NCBI RefSeq assembly: GCF_024347055.1
Contig: NZ_AP024896.1
Span: forward strand, 1,550,001-1,614,000
Source of the DNA: Vibrio porteresiae DSM 19223
Lineage (GTDB): Bacteria; Pseudomonadota; Gammaproteobacteria; Enterobacterales; Vibrionaceae
Length of the DNA: 64,000 bases
Direction: 5' to 3'
Position numbers and translations under genes: made by a program. The notes below the pieces were generated by a model. It was not told where the DNA came from. It did not search any database and worked only from the letters and a program-made list of their open reading frames with translations. This document shows, piece by piece, positions 52,024-61,617 of this stretch. Each line of letters starts with the position of its first letter. The first letter of the stretch is position 1.

Positions 52024-54021
52024 CTACTTCACCACCGCATCCAACAACTCATCGTCGGCAATTTCTGGAATGGTCACTTTTAAACGGGGTTCGATTTCCA
52101 TCGCCCGTTTGATGGCGAACATTGCGCCGTCGTTTCTTGCCCAGCTGCGGCGAGAAATACCGTTGTTCACATCCCAGTGCAGCATAGAGGTCAATCGGGT
52201 ATCGCACTCGGCTGAGCCGTCTAGCACCATACCAAAACCGCCGTTGGTCACTTCGCCCCAACCCACACCACCACCGTTATGGATACTCACCCACGTTGCG
52301 CCGCGGAAAGAGTCGCCAATCACGTTTTGAATCGCCATATCGGCAGTGAATTTTGAACCATCATAGATGTTTGAGGTTTCGCGATAAGGCGAATCGGTAC
52401 CCGATACATCGTGGTGATCGCGGCCTAAAACGACAGGGCCAGACAACACGCCCTCTTTGACTGCTTTGTTAAACGCTGCCGCGATTTTGATGCGCCCTTC
52501 AGCGTCGGCATAAAGAATACGCGCTTGCGAACCGACCACCAGCTTGTTGGCTTTGGCTTGTTTGATCCAAAGTAGGTTATCGGAGATTTGCTGACGAATC
52601 TCTTCAGGCGCGTGTTCCAGCATCTCTTCTAGCACCTGAGCGGCAATTTGGTCAGTGGTATCCAAATCTTTAGGGTCAGACGATGCACACACCCAGCGGA
52701 ACGGGCCAAAGCCGTAATCAAAACACATCGGGCCCATAATATCTTGCACGTAAGACGGATATTTAAAGGTGCCATCCGCTTGCATAATGTCCGCGCCAGC
52801 GCGGCTCGATTCTAGCAAGAACGCATTCCCGTAATCGAAGAAATACATGCCTTTGGCGGTCAATTTATTGATGGCCGCCACATGACGCTGCAAGGTTGCC
52901 TGCACTGCCGCTTTAAATGCCGCAGGATCGTTTGCCATCAAGTCGTTTGACTCTTCAAAGCTGTAACCGACTGGGTAGTAACCACCCGCCCATGGGTTAT
53001 GCAGTGAGGTTTGGTCAGAGCCTAGGTCAACCGTTAGATCTTCATCAACAAGGCGTTCCCACAAATCAACGATGTTACCTAAGTACGCCAGTGAGACTGG
53101 TTTGTTCTCTTCCACCGCACGGTGAATACGAGTAATCAGCTCATCCAAATCAGGATGCACTTCATCCACCCAACCTTGTTCATGACGTTTGTACGCTGCT
53201 TTCGGATTCACTTCCGCCACCACACCGATGGTTTTGGCAATCACGGCTGCTTTGGGTTGTGCGCCACTCATACCACCCAGACCAGAGGTAACAAAAATAG
53301 GTAACTTACTGGTATCACGGTCTTTTTTCATGCGAACCGCATTCAGCACGGTAATGGTAGTGCCGTGCACAATGCCTTGTGGGCCGATGTACATAAACGA
53401 ACCAGCGGTCATCTGCCCATACTGAGTCACGCCAAGGGCATTAAAACGCTCCCAATCATCCGGTTTGGAGTAGTTCGGAATCATCATCCCGTTAGTCACT
53501 ACCACACGCGGCGCATTAGGATGGGAAGGATAAAGCCCCATTGGATGACCGGAATAAAGCACCAGCGTCTGTTCATCCGTCATTTCCGCTAGGTATTTCA
53601 TGGTGAGGCGATATTGCGCCCAGTTAGAGAATACCGAGCCATTGCCACCATAGGTGATCAGCTCTTGTGGGTGCTGAGCAATCGCTTCATCCAAGTTATT
53701 GCTTAACATCAACATGATCGCAGCCGCCTGTTTGGACTGATGAGGGAACTCATCAATCGAACGTGCAGTAATTTTGTAGTCAGGCATCAAACGATACATG
53801 TAGATGCGGCCATAGGCTTCGAGCTCTGCATAAAACTCTTGCGCCAATAGCTCATGATGTTTTTTATCGAAGTAACGCAGGGCGTTTTTAATCGCCAGTT
53901 TTTTCTCTTCCGCGGTTAAAATCTCTTTGCGTTTTGGCGCATGGCTTAGATTCTCGTTACGCTCACGTTTCGGTGGCAAAACGTCAGGGATCCCTTCTAA
54001 AATCATTTCCTTAAAAGTCAT
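52024..54021 (-). CDS. hutU: Urocanate hydratase, long (eukaryote-like) form
   Basis: Second histidine-degradation step: urocanate to 4-imidazolone-5-propionate using tightly bound NAD. At 665 residues it is about 100 longer than the common bacterial HutU (near 560) and matches the animal-type long enzymes: N-terminal segment LAIKNALRYFDKKHHELLAQ, YGRIYMYRLMPDY, PQELITYGGNGSVFSNWAQ. The core is intact (YSGHPMGLYPS, FVTSGLGGMSGAQPKAAV, LGSDQTSLHNPWAGGYYPVG, RDHHDVSGTDSPYRETSNIY). Last gene of the hutHIGU unit, 48 bases after hutG. Confidence 0.93.
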   Translation of the reverse strand: MTFKEMILEGIPDVLPPKRERNENLSHAPKRKEILTAEEKKLAIKNALRYFDKKHHELLAQEFYAELEAYGRIYMYRLMPDYKITARSIDEFPHQSKQAAAIMLMLSNNLDEAIAQHPQELITYGGNGSVFSNWAQYRLTMKYLAEMTDEQTLVLYSGHPMGLYPSHPNAPRVVVTNGMMIPNYSKPDDWERFNALGVTQYGQMTAGSFMYIGPQGIVHGTTITVLNAVRMKKDRDTSKLPIFVTSGLGGMSGAQPKAAVIAKTIGVVAEVNPKAAYKRHEQGWVDEVHPDLDELITRIHRAVEENKPVSLAYLGNIVDLWERLVDEDLTVDLGSDQTSLHNPWAGGYYPVGYSFEESNDLMANDPAAFKAAVQATLQRHVAAINKLTAKGMYFFDYGNAFLLESSRAGADIMQADGTFKYPSYVQDIMGPMCFDYGFGPFRWVCASSDPKDLDTTDQIAAQVLEEMLEHAPEEIRQQISDNLLWIKQAKANKLVVGSQARILYADAEGRIKIAAAFNKAVKEGVLSGPVVLGRDHHDVSGTDSPYRETSNIYDGSKFTADMAIQNVIGDSFRGATWVSIHNGGGVGWGEVTNGGFGMVLDGSAECDTRLTSMLHWDVNNGISRRSWARNDGAMFAIKRAMEIEPRLKVTIPEIADDELLDAVVK

Positions 54022-54069
54022 ACTGCTTACCTTATCCTTTGTTACTCAGGTGTGATTATCGATAGTGAA

Positions 54070-54894
54070 TTAGGCCAGATGGTCGGCCGCTAGTAGAGAA
54101 GCGATGATCTTCTGTAACACCGCGCCAACGCACTGCTGTTTATCACTATCGAGCACATAGTCATTGGGTTGGCCTTCTGTATTGGCAAAGTCGGCCAAAT
54201 AGGTCGCTTGCGATAATTCAAGCTGCAGAGCATGAACATGCTGCTCTGGCTGACCAAAGTGGCGCGTAATGTAGCCGCCTTTAAAGCGTCCGTTACACAC
54301 ATGGGTGTAAGGGCTTTGGCTAACGATCTCTGCAGCGTTATTCAGCAGCTGCGCGGCACAGGAAAGGCCACCATTATTGCCAAAGTTAAAATCGGGCAAC
54401 GTGCCTTCAAACAGCATTGGCACTTGCGCAGCAATACTGTGCGCATCAAACAAAATTGCATAACCAAAGCGAGCTTTAATGCGCTCTAATTCGCTGGCGA
54501 TTTGCTGATGATAAGGATGCCAAATCTGCGCTTTGATCTGCTCTTTGGTTGCATCACTTAACCCTTTGCCTTCGAGAAACACCGGTGCATCGGCAAACAA
54601 AATATCGGGAAATAATCCGGTCGTTTTGGTGGTGTAGAGCGGCTTATCATCGACAGGGCGATTTAAATCCACCACAAAACGAGAATAGTTAGCACTGATG
54701 ATACTGACATTGAGCGAGCGTAAAAACACATACAGCTCTGGCATGTACCAGTCGGTATCTGGCAATTTTTTTGCAGCATCGGTCAGTGTCTCTTCCATGC
54801 CAGGTAAAAGCTGCGTACCACAATGGGGCATGCTTACTAACAGCTGGCTATCACCAGCCGTAAAACAAAATGGGTCGTTGATCTTAAGTGACAT
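54070..54894 (-). CDS. hutG: N-formylglutamate deformylase (amidohydrolase)
   Basis: 274 residues of the N-formylglutamate amidohydrolase family, which hydrolyses N-formyl-L-glutamate to glutamate and formate: the last step of the five-step pathway opened by HutF. Motifs: LVSMPHCGTQLLPG near the start, SANYSRFVVDLNRP, and ILFDAHSIAAQVP. The start overlaps the hutI end by 11 bases, so translation is coupled. This is not the arginase-fold HutG (formimidoylglutamase); the two share a name only. Confidence 0.9.
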   Translation of the reverse strand: MSLKINDPFCFTAGDSQLLVSMPHCGTQLLPGMEETLTDAAKKLPDTDWYMPELYVFLRSLNVSIISANYSRFVVDLNRPVDDKPLYTTKTTGLFPDILFADAPVFLEGKGLSDATKEQIKAQIWHPYHQQIASELERIKARFGYAILFDAHSIAAQVPMLFEGTLPDFNFGNNGGLSCAAQLLNNAAEIVSQSPYTHVCNGRFKGGYITRHFGQPEQHVHALQLELSQATYLADFANTEGQPNDYVLDSDKQQCVGAVLQKIIASLLAADHLA

Positions 54895-56110
54895 GAGCCA
54901 CCTCCCCTGCTTTAACTCGCGTTTTTAAAAGCTCGCCACCTAACCAATAGCTAAGCTCTCCCGGACTTTCGACATCCCAACAGATGAAATCGGCGGTTTT
55001 ACCCACACTGAGCGAGCCGTGAGTTTGCTCCAAACCAAGCGCTTTCGCAGCATGAATCGTAGCACCAGCAAGTGCTTCTTCCGGTGTAAAACCGAACAAC
55101 GTGCACGCCATATTCATCATTAAACGCAGCGATAGCACAGGCGATGTGCCAGGGTTGGCGTCCGTAGCAATCGCCATCGGTACGTGATAATCACGCAGTA
55201 AATTGACCGGTGGTTGCTGAGTTTCTCTTAATGTGAAATAGGCACCGGGCAGAAGCACCGCCACCGTACCAGAGCTCGCCATAGCGGCAATGTCGGCTTC
55301 GGTCATGTATTCAAGATGGTCTGCCGATAAGGCGTGATATTGTGCGGCCAGTTGCGTGCCGCCAAACGACGACAACTGCTCAGAGTGAATCTTCACGGGC
55401 AGCCCCAAACCTTGCGCGGTTTGGAAATAACGTTCGACTTGGGCTGGAGTAAACGCAATCCCTTCGCAAAAAGCATCAACCGCATCGGCTAAGCCTGATT
55501 GTGCAATCGCGGGCAGCACTTCAGCACATAAATAGTCGATATACGCATCGGCTTTGCCTTGGTATTCGGCAGGTAAAGCGTGCGCGGCAAGACAAGTGGT
55601 TTGCACATCAACCGGAAAATGCTCAGCCAGCGAACGGGCGACTTGCAGCATTTTAAGTTCATGTTCCAGAGATAAACCGTAGCCGGATTTCACTTCTACC
55701 GTGGTAACACCATCTTTAATGAGTGAACGCAAACGGCGCGCTGCAGATGCGAGCAGTTGTTCATCGCTCTCTTCACGGGTTGCTTTGACTGACGCTGCAA
55801 TACCGCCGCCCTGCTCGGCTATTTGTTTATAACTCACGCCATTGAGGCGCTGTTCAAATTCGCCAGCACGGTTACCGCCAAACACCAAATGAGTGTGACA
55901 GTCGATCAAGCCGGGTGTAACCCACCCGCCTTGTAAATCGTGTTTTGTATCGCAGGTATGAACAGGCAATGCGTTCGCTTTACCCAACCATGCAATTTTG
56001 CCACCGATAACGCCAATGGCCGCATCGGTAACCGTGTTGTATTGACCGTCTTCCATGGTCGCAAGATGAAAGCCAACCCAAAGTGAATCAAAATGAATCT
56101 CTTGGTTCAT
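54884..56110 (-). CDS. hutI: Imidazolonepropionase
   Basis: Third histidine-degradation step: opens 4-imidazolone-5-propionate to N-formimidoyl-L-glutamate. 408 residues, amidohydrolase superfamily. Metal/substrate residues sit in GLIDCHTHLVFGGNRAGEFEQR, TTVEVKSGYGLSLEHELKML, KIHSEQLSSFGG, SADHLEYM and the late ATDANPGTSPVLSLR. 12 bases after hutH, overlapping hutG: an operon. The distal half keeps the C-terminal GKTADFICWD stretch. Confidence 0.94.
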   Translation of the reverse strand: MNQEIHFDSLWVGFHLATMEDGQYNTVTDAAIGVIGGKIAWLGKANALPVHTCDTKHDLQGGWVTPGLIDCHTHLVFGGNRAGEFEQRLNGVSYKQIAEQGGGIAASVKATREESDEQLLASAARRLRSLIKDGVTTVEVKSGYGLSLEHELKMLQVARSLAEHFPVDVQTTCLAAHALPAEYQGKADAYIDYLCAEVLPAIAQSGLADAVDAFCEGIAFTPAQVERYFQTAQGLGLPVKIHSEQLSSFGGTQLAAQYHALSADHLEYMTEADIAAMASSGTVAVLLPGAYFTLRETQQPPVNLLRDYHVPMAIATDANPGTSPVLSLRLMMNMACTLFGFTPEEALAGATIHAAKALGLEQTHGSLSVGKTADFICWDVESPGELSYWLGGELLKTRVKAGEVAHVT

Positions 56111-56122
56111 GGTCTTTCTCCC

Positions 56123-57655
56123 TTACAGACTTGGCAGTAGATCCAACGGCATCAAGCGGTTATGCGCCGCTTCTGCAAGAAGCTCGGTGGCCTTTTCGAT
56201 ATCTGCCGCAAAATAACGGTCTTTATCGTAGAAAGGCACACGCGAACGCAGCTCGGCGCGCGCTTGCTCAAGCAATTCCGACGATTTCAATCCGGTACGA
56301 AAATCCATCCCTTGCACGGCAGCGAGAAGCTCGACCGCTAAAATGCCGCGAGTATTTTCCGACATATCTTTCAAACGGCGCGCCGCAAAGGTTGCCATCG
56401 ACACATGGTCTTCTTGGTTAGCCGAGGTAGGTAAACTATCGACAGAAGCCGGATGAGCAAAGGTTTTGTTTTCACTTGCCAATGCGGCAGAGGTGACCTG
56501 AGCAATCATAAATCCTGAGTTCACCCCACCGTTGTTGACCAAAAATGGCGGCAACTTGCTTAAATTGCTGTCGATCAGCAGCGCCATACGGCGCTCAGAT
56601 AAGCTACCAATTTCAGCAATTGCAAGGGCCAAGTTGTCTGCGGCAAACGCCACTGGCTCAGCATGGAAGTTACCACCGGAGATGATGTCACCATCATCTG
56701 CAAACACCAATGGGTTATCAGAAACAGAGTTGGATTCCACCAGTAACGTTCTGGCGGAATTACGAATTTGGTCCAAACAAGCACCCATTACCTGTGGCTG
56801 ACAGCGCAGTGAGTATGGGTCTTGCACTTTTTCACAGTTGATATGGGAATCGCCCAAGCCACTGTGCTCAGACAACAGATGACGATACGCGCTCGCTGCA
56901 TCAATTTGACCTTGATGACCGCGAACTTGATGGATGCGCGCATCGAATGGACGGCGACTGCCGAGCGCCGCTTCGACAGACAGTGAACCACACACAATCG
57001 CTGAAGCGTATAAATCTTCCGCGTGGAACAACCCTTCCAGCGCAAACGCCGTCGATGCTTGAGTACCGTTCAATAGCGCCAAGCCTTCTTTCGGGGCAAG
57101 TTTAATCGGCTCCATTCCCGCAATCGCAAGCGCAGCTTGACCCGAAATGATTTCGCCCTTGTAGCGTGCTTTCCCTTCACCCAGTAACACCGCACTCATG
57201 TGCGCTAACGGGGCCAAATCGCCAGACGCGCCTACTGAGCCTTTTTGGGGAATACATGGGTAGATTTCTTTATTGATCAGCGTGATAAGCGCTTCAATGA
57301 CGGAAAGGCGAATACCAGAGAAACCGCGAGCCAAGCTGTTGACTTTGAGTGTCATCACTAACTTCACGGTCGCATCGTTCATCAGTTCGCCTGTGCCAGC
57401 AGCATGTGACAACACGATACTACGCTGCAACTCATCCAAATCTTCAGTAGCGATACGAGTGTTGGCTAAAAGACCAAAGCCGGTGTTGATACCATACACC
57501 GCTCTATCTTCTGCGATGATGTCGTTCACCACTTGAGTACTCGCGTGAATACCTGCGATCGCTTGTTGATCCAGTGACAATTTGACTTTACCACGACTGA
57601 TCTGACGCAACTGCGCCAGCGTCAATTCTCCAGGCACTAGAGTTAGTTCGAGCAT
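56123..57655 (-). CDS. hutH: Histidine ammonia-lyase
   Basis: First step: removes ammonia from histidine to give urocanate. From ATG 57655 the enzyme has 510 residues, the usual length; an ATG at 57679 is unlikely. The self-forming MIO cofactor triad is Ala143-Ser144-Gly145 in GSVGASGDLAPLAHM. Other family marks are YGINTGFG (with catalytic Tyr54), GGNFHAEPVAFAADNLALA and SANQEDHVSMA. Leads the hutHIGU unit and has a HutC-like operator about 65 bases before the ATG. Confidence 0.95.
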   Translation of the reverse strand: MLELTLVPGELTLAQLRQISRGKVKLSLDQQAIAGIHASTQVVNDIIAEDRAVYGINTGFGLLANTRIATEDLDELQRSIVLSHAAGTGELMNDATVKLVMTLKVNSLARGFSGIRLSVIEALITLINKEIYPCIPQKGSVGASGDLAPLAHMSAVLLGEGKARYKGEIISGQAALAIAGMEPIKLAPKEGLALLNGTQASTAFALEGLFHAEDLYASAIVCGSLSVEAALGSRRPFDARIHQVRGHQGQIDAASAYRHLLSEHSGLGDSHINCEKVQDPYSLRCQPQVMGACLDQIRNSARTLLVESNSVSDNPLVFADDGDIISGGNFHAEPVAFAADNLALAIAEIGSLSERRMALLIDSNLSKLPPFLVNNGGVNSGFMIAQVTSAALASENKTFAHPASVDSLPTSANQEDHVSMATFAARRLKDMSENTRGILAVELLAAVQGMDFRTGLKSSELLEQARAELRSRVPFYDKDRYFAADIEKATELLAEAAHNRLMPLDLLPSL

Positions 57656-57718
57656 TGACCTACGTTCTCCATAACACAAACACGAAATTGAGAAGTCATT
57701 TCATCCGCAATGACTTAA

Positions 57719-57732
57719 CATGTATATACAAC
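57719..57732 (-). promoter_or_regulatory. HutC operator upstream of hutH
   Basis: Plus strand CATGTATATACAAC, a near-palindrome around TGTATATACA like the HutC consensus TTGTATATACAA. It lies about 65 bases before the hutH ATG, over the likely -10 region. The rest of the 217-bp hutC-hutH gap has no gene. Confidence 0.7.
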
Positions 57733-57872
57733 TTAAATAAACAATATAAGCAAAGGGCGAATAGTTCAAGTGCTTTTACGAAATGCCAGCGGATAAACAA
57801 GGCTGACTCACCTTGTTTATAGGGAAAAATAAAATCAATCAATAGGTTGAGTTGGTGATAAATAGTGTGTTG

Positions 57873-58628
57873 TTACTGTTTAAAATGTCCAAACAGTTGG
57901 AAGCGTGAACCGGGTGAAATTAGACGTGCGTTGGTGACCAAGTTCTCTTTACACCATGTGCGACGCTTGATCTGCAAACACGGCTCAGAGGCTGAAATTT
58001 TCAGCAACTCACACTCTTTTTCTGAGGCATTCACGGCTTCAACAAGATGCTCACCTTCCGTAATCGGCGCGACCGTCATCAAATAGGTATAAGCGCCATT
58101 ATTTTGGAAATCTTGCTGGTCATATTCAGGGGCTAATTCTGCATTAACAACTCGGTATTCAATTTGAATCGGCACTTCATTTTCATAATGCAAAATCGTT
58201 GCGCGAAAAATGCGGTGATTGGTCCTCACCCCAAGCTCCATCGCTTCTTCCATCGTGGCCTTGGTCTGGCAGATCTCCAACAATTCGGCCTTGTGCAAAT
58301 TACCTCGCTGGGCAATTTCATCTGCAATCGCATGGACTTCAGAAAGGGCTGAATGGGTTTTCTTACGAGCGACAAATGTCCCTACCCCTTGCTGACGAAC
58401 CAGTATACCTTCTGCCGTTAATTCTCTCAGAGCGCGGTTCACCGTCATGCGGCTCACGTTTAAGGCTTTCACCATCTCCAATTCCGACGGAACACGTTGA
58501 TCCGGTTGCCACTCACCACTATCAATTTGCTGGCAAATAGCCTGTTTCACCTTGGCATAAATGGGCGTCGGTGAGTCATCAATCAATTTTGATAAATGGT
58601 TCATCATATTCGTCGTTGAATCAGGCAT
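57873..58628 (-). CDS. hutC: Histidine utilisation repressor (GntR/HutC family)
   Basis: 251 residues. N-terminal GntR winged helix (PIYAKVKQAICQQIDSGEWQPDQ, RVPSELEMVKALNVSRMTVN, RALRELTAEGILVRQQGVGT), then a UTRA ligand domain (HRIFRATILHYENEVPIQIE, LVEAVNASEKECELLKISAS) that binds urocanate in studied HutC. It represses hut genes until urocanate accumulates. It lies between the two hut units, divergent from hutF, and probably represses itself. The exact start is uncertain; no strong ribosome site precedes either candidate ATG. Confidence 0.9.
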   Translation of the reverse strand: MPDSTTNMMNHLSKLIDDSPTPIYAKVKQAICQQIDSGEWQPDQRVPSELEMVKALNVSRMTVNRALRELTAEGILVRQQGVGTFVARKKTHSALSEVHAIADEIAQRGNLHKAELLEICQTKATMEEAMELGVRTNHRIFRATILHYENEVPIQIEYRVVNAELAPEYDQQDFQNNGAYTYLMTVAPITEGEHLVEAVNASEKECELLKISASEPCLQIKRRTWCKENLVTNARLISPGSRFQLFGHFKQ

Positions 58629-58718
58629 AGGTCATTGAACATCCACAGAAATCAGAGGAAATTGAGTATAACGGAAAACGTAGCACCTTAACAGAACACA
58701 TATAGACATCACACTCCA

Positions 58719-58749
58719 CTTGTCTATACATGTTAGACCCTGCTATGCT
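58719..58749 (+). promoter_or_regulatory. HutC operator overlapping the hutF promoter
   Basis: CTTGTCTATACATG (58719-58732) resembles the hutH site and covers the -35 TTGTCT (58720-58725). An 18-base spacer leads to -10 TATGCT (58744-58749). HutC bound here would block RNA polymerase toward hutF-hutD. Confidence 0.68.
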
Positions 58750-58785
58750 GACGTCAATAGGAAATCATTTTAGCAAGGAAGAAAA

Positions 58786-60207
58786 ATGACCGCTCATCAA
58801 TCACGTACCACTGTTTTTGCTGATCTCGCATGGATCGATGATCGTTGGCAACAACAAGTGACTTTAGAGATTGAGCAAGGCACGTTTGTCTCGGTTCAAG
58901 CCAATAGCGTAAAGCCAGCCGGCGCCCTGCACGTAACAGGTCCACTGCTACCGACGCTTGCCAACGTGCACTCCCATGCCTTTCAACGGGTGATGGCAGG
59001 TATGGCAGAAATTAGCCTACGTCCCGATGACAGCTTTTGGAGTTGGCGCGACTTGATGTACAAGATCGTCGGAAAGCTCTCACCTGAGCAAGCCAATGTG
59101 ATTGCCACGCAGCTTTATATTGAGATGCTCAAAGCGGGTTATACTCAAGTAGGTGAATTTCATTACTTGCACCATGCAGCTAACGGCGCGGCCTACGCCA
59201 ACCCTGCGGAAATGTCGCTGCAACTGCTTGATGCCGCTCAGCGCACTGGCATGGGGTTAACGCTGCTACCGGTGCTTTATAGCTACTCAGGTTTTGGCTC
59301 ACAGCCAGCCAATAGCGGGCAAGCTCGCTTTATTCACAGCGCCGATTCTTACCTTGCATTACACCAGCAGTTAGAGGCTCACTTTAAAGATGACGCCAAG
59401 AATACGTTGGGGATTTGCTTTCACTCGTTGCGTGCGGTGAGTGAACAACAAATTAAAGACGTTCTCAGTCACATCAAAGCGCCTCGCCCAATTCACATTC
59501 ATGTTTCTGAGCAACAAAAAGAGGTTAACGACTGTTTAAGCTGGAGTAGTGAGCGGCCTGTCGAGTGGCTCAATAACCACATCGGTCTTGATAACCGTTG
59601 GACGCTTATCCACGCCACACATCTTAATCCACAAGAGGTCGCTGCGATTGCCAACAGCGGCGCGATTGCTGGACTTTGCCCAACCACCGAAGCCAACCTC
59701 GGAGATGGTATTTTCCCAGGCGTTGAATACGAAAAGCACCACGGGCACTGGGCGATCGGTTCTGATAGCCATGTGAGCTTATCGATTGTTGATGAGCTGC
59801 GCACCTTGGAATATGGTCAACGCCTGCGCGATCAGCAGCGTAACCGTCTCTATCGAACTCAACTAAACTCCTCTGCCTCTACAACAGCGCCAAACCAGAC
59901 CAATAATGTTGGCGAATATCTGTTTAATCAGGCATTGCAGGGCGGAAATCAATCCTGTGCGGTTAAATTGGGCATCGCGGTAGGTAACCGTGCCGATTTT
60001 ATGGTGCTGGATGAATCCCATCCGTTTATTGGCGCGAGTCAACCACAGGACCTATTCAACCGCTGGATATTTGCATGCAACGAGAATCTGGTTAAAGATG
60101 TCTATGTTGCAGGCAACTTGGTGATTAAAAATGGCCGACATGCACTTGAGGTCGAAAGCCGCGCTGCCTTTACTCATGTGATAAAAACGGTGATCTACGA
60201 TGCATAG
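58786..60207 (+). CDS. hutF: Formimidoylglutamate deiminase
   Basis: Fourth step of the five-step pathway: N-formimidoyl-glutamate to N-formylglutamate plus ammonia. 473 residues, amidohydrolase fold. Metal site motifs are LANVHSHAFQRVMAG, PIHIHVSEQQKEVNDC, THLNPQEVAAIANSGAIAGL, CPTTEANLGDGIFP and AIGSDSHVSLSIVDELR. AAGGAAG precedes the ATG and the HutC site lies upstream. The end overlaps hutD by 8 bases. Confidence 0.94.
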   Translation: MTAHQSRTTVFADLAWIDDRWQQQVTLEIEQGTFVSVQANSVKPAGALHVTGPLLPTLANVHSHAFQRVMAGMAEISLRPDDSFWSWRDLMYKIVGKLSPEQANVIATQLYIEMLKAGYTQVGEFHYLHHAANGAAYANPAEMSLQLLDAAQRTGMGLTLLPVLYSYSGFGSQPANSGQARFIHSADSYLALHQQLEAHFKDDAKNTLGICFHSLRAVSEQQIKDVLSHIKAPRPIHIHVSEQQKEVNDCLSWSSERPVEWLNNHIGLDNRWTLIHATHLNPQEVAAIANSGAIAGLCPTTEANLGDGIFPGVEYEKHHGHWAIGSDSHVSLSIVDELRTLEYGQRLRDQQRNRLYRTQLNSSASTTAPNQTNNVGEYLFNQALQGGNQSCAVKLGIAVGNRADFMVLDESHPFIGASQPQDLFNRWIFACNENLVKDVYVAGNLVIKNGRHALEVESRAAFTHVIKTVIYDA

Positions 60208-60817
60208 CGACCATATCCTACTCTCTCCTGACCAATACACGCGTATGCCATGGAAAAATGGCCTCGGTGTCACCTTAGAAATTGCCCGCATCGAAGATGC
60301 CAATGGCGTACTGTTTCGCCTCAGCCAAGCAGCGGTAGTGGAAGATGGTGAGTTCTCTGATTTTAGTGGCATGCACCGCACCTTGGTCTTGATCAATGGT
60401 GACGGTATGCAGCTCACCCATACCGCGTCGTCGGGTGAAATTAGCCGTCATCACTTAACCCACCCACTTGATATTGCGCGCTTTTCTGGAGCCGATAAAA
60501 CCGCAGCACATCTGACTCATGGTCCGATAGAAGATCTCAATATCATGGTCAGAGAAGAGGAAGTGATCTCGTATGTACAAGCACTGCGCTCAGGTCTATC
60601 GCTCGAATTTAACGAAACCGATCAAACCTTATTTGACGGCTTTTATGCCACAGATAATTGCGTATTACTTATCACGCCAATCGCAACCGATGCTATCCCC
60701 TTCACCCTCAATCTTGCAGCAATGTCTACCGTACGGATCACTGCGCCGGTAACACTTGCTGTACAAAAAGGAAAAGGAGTCGCTATACAAAGCAACTTTT
60801 TGCCACACAATGCGTAA
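60200..60817 (+). CDS. hutD: HutD-family cupin protein of histidine utilisation
   Basis: 205 residues of the HutD/Ves family (bicupin fold). Landmarks: LSPDQYTRMPWKNGLGVTLE near the start, DGEFSDFSGMHRTLVLINGD and HLTHGPIEDLNIMVR. HutD is thought to act as a governor that keeps hut expression from overshooting, possibly by binding a pathway metabolite; its mechanism is not settled. Its ATG lies within the hutF stop region, so translation is coupled. Confidence 0.9.
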   Translation: MHSDHILLSPDQYTRMPWKNGLGVTLEIARIEDANGVLFRLSQAAVVEDGEFSDFSGMHRTLVLINGDGMQLTHTASSGEISRHHLTHPLDIARFSGADKTAAHLTHGPIEDLNIMVREEEVISYVQALRSGLSLEFNETDQTLFDGFYATDNCVLLITPIATDAIPFTLNLAAMSTVRITAPVTLAVQKGKGVAIQSNFLPHNA

Positions 60818-60850
60818 CTGTTCATAAACTCGCATACCACTTCAAAAGTG

Positions 60851-60890
60851 AGGAGTAGAAATTAACCGCTAATTTCTACTCCTGTTTTCT
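60851..60890 (+). terminator. Very strong terminator after hutD
   Basis: AGGAGTAGAAATTA-ACCGC-TAATTTCTACTCCT, a perfect 14-bp stem, followed by GTTTTCT. Confidence 0.88.
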
Positions 60891-61617
60891 ACATAGAATA
60901 ACGATGTATTCAAATCGGTGCCGTGCCTATAAGCGATTACATTCTCGCCAAAACAGCATCTTGAGGTTACTTGGGTATAATTTTATTAATATAATGCCAC
61001 GTCCTAAATCACCCTTCGGTTATATACACAATAAAAATAGATTCATTTAAAATCAAGAAAACCAACTATGCTACTTATTTAACACTTGGCACAGTTATAT
61101 TGCCATTTCCTATCTCTATCATTGTGTAACACAATGACTGAATATCATTTTTCATCTCTTGTAAAATATTAAATCCATAATTTATTTTGATCTTACTCCC
61201 AATAAATCAATACTTTTATCGGAATACAGATTCAAAGAATTTACTAAAATTAATAATAAATTTATTAATATAATTTTTATATTTTTGACTTTGACATCAA
61301 TGTCAAATATTGCACAAGACTGACAATGTTTTTATTTTATTTACAAAACAATGCATTAGTTGAATTTACTTTTTCAAAAATACCTAATAATCATCATTTA
61401 ATATCATTAAAACAAATGATTAAACCAAAACCAAATCAAATTTTAAATGAGTAAAACGTTGGATACTCATTAACCAAAAAAGTTCCAGTCAATTTGTTTT
61501 AGAAATAATAAAACCATAAATTAGTAGCTCATCTTTCTGAGTTTTAACTCATCTTCATAGCAAACTACATAATCATTGATGTTTATATGGATATAAAATA
61601 TTCAATAGAGGATCTCT
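60891..61617. promoter_or_regulatory. 727-bp AT-rich gap upstream of the GH3 unit, with a perfect palindrome
   Basis: No gene is supported; the stretch is strikingly AT-rich compared with its neighbours. TTTGACAT-CA-ATGTCAAA (61290-61307) is a perfect 8-base-arm palindrome about 310 bases before the small secreted-protein gene, and a good candidate site for the regulator of the glycoside hydrolase unit. No core promoter could be chosen with confidence. Confidence 0.5.
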
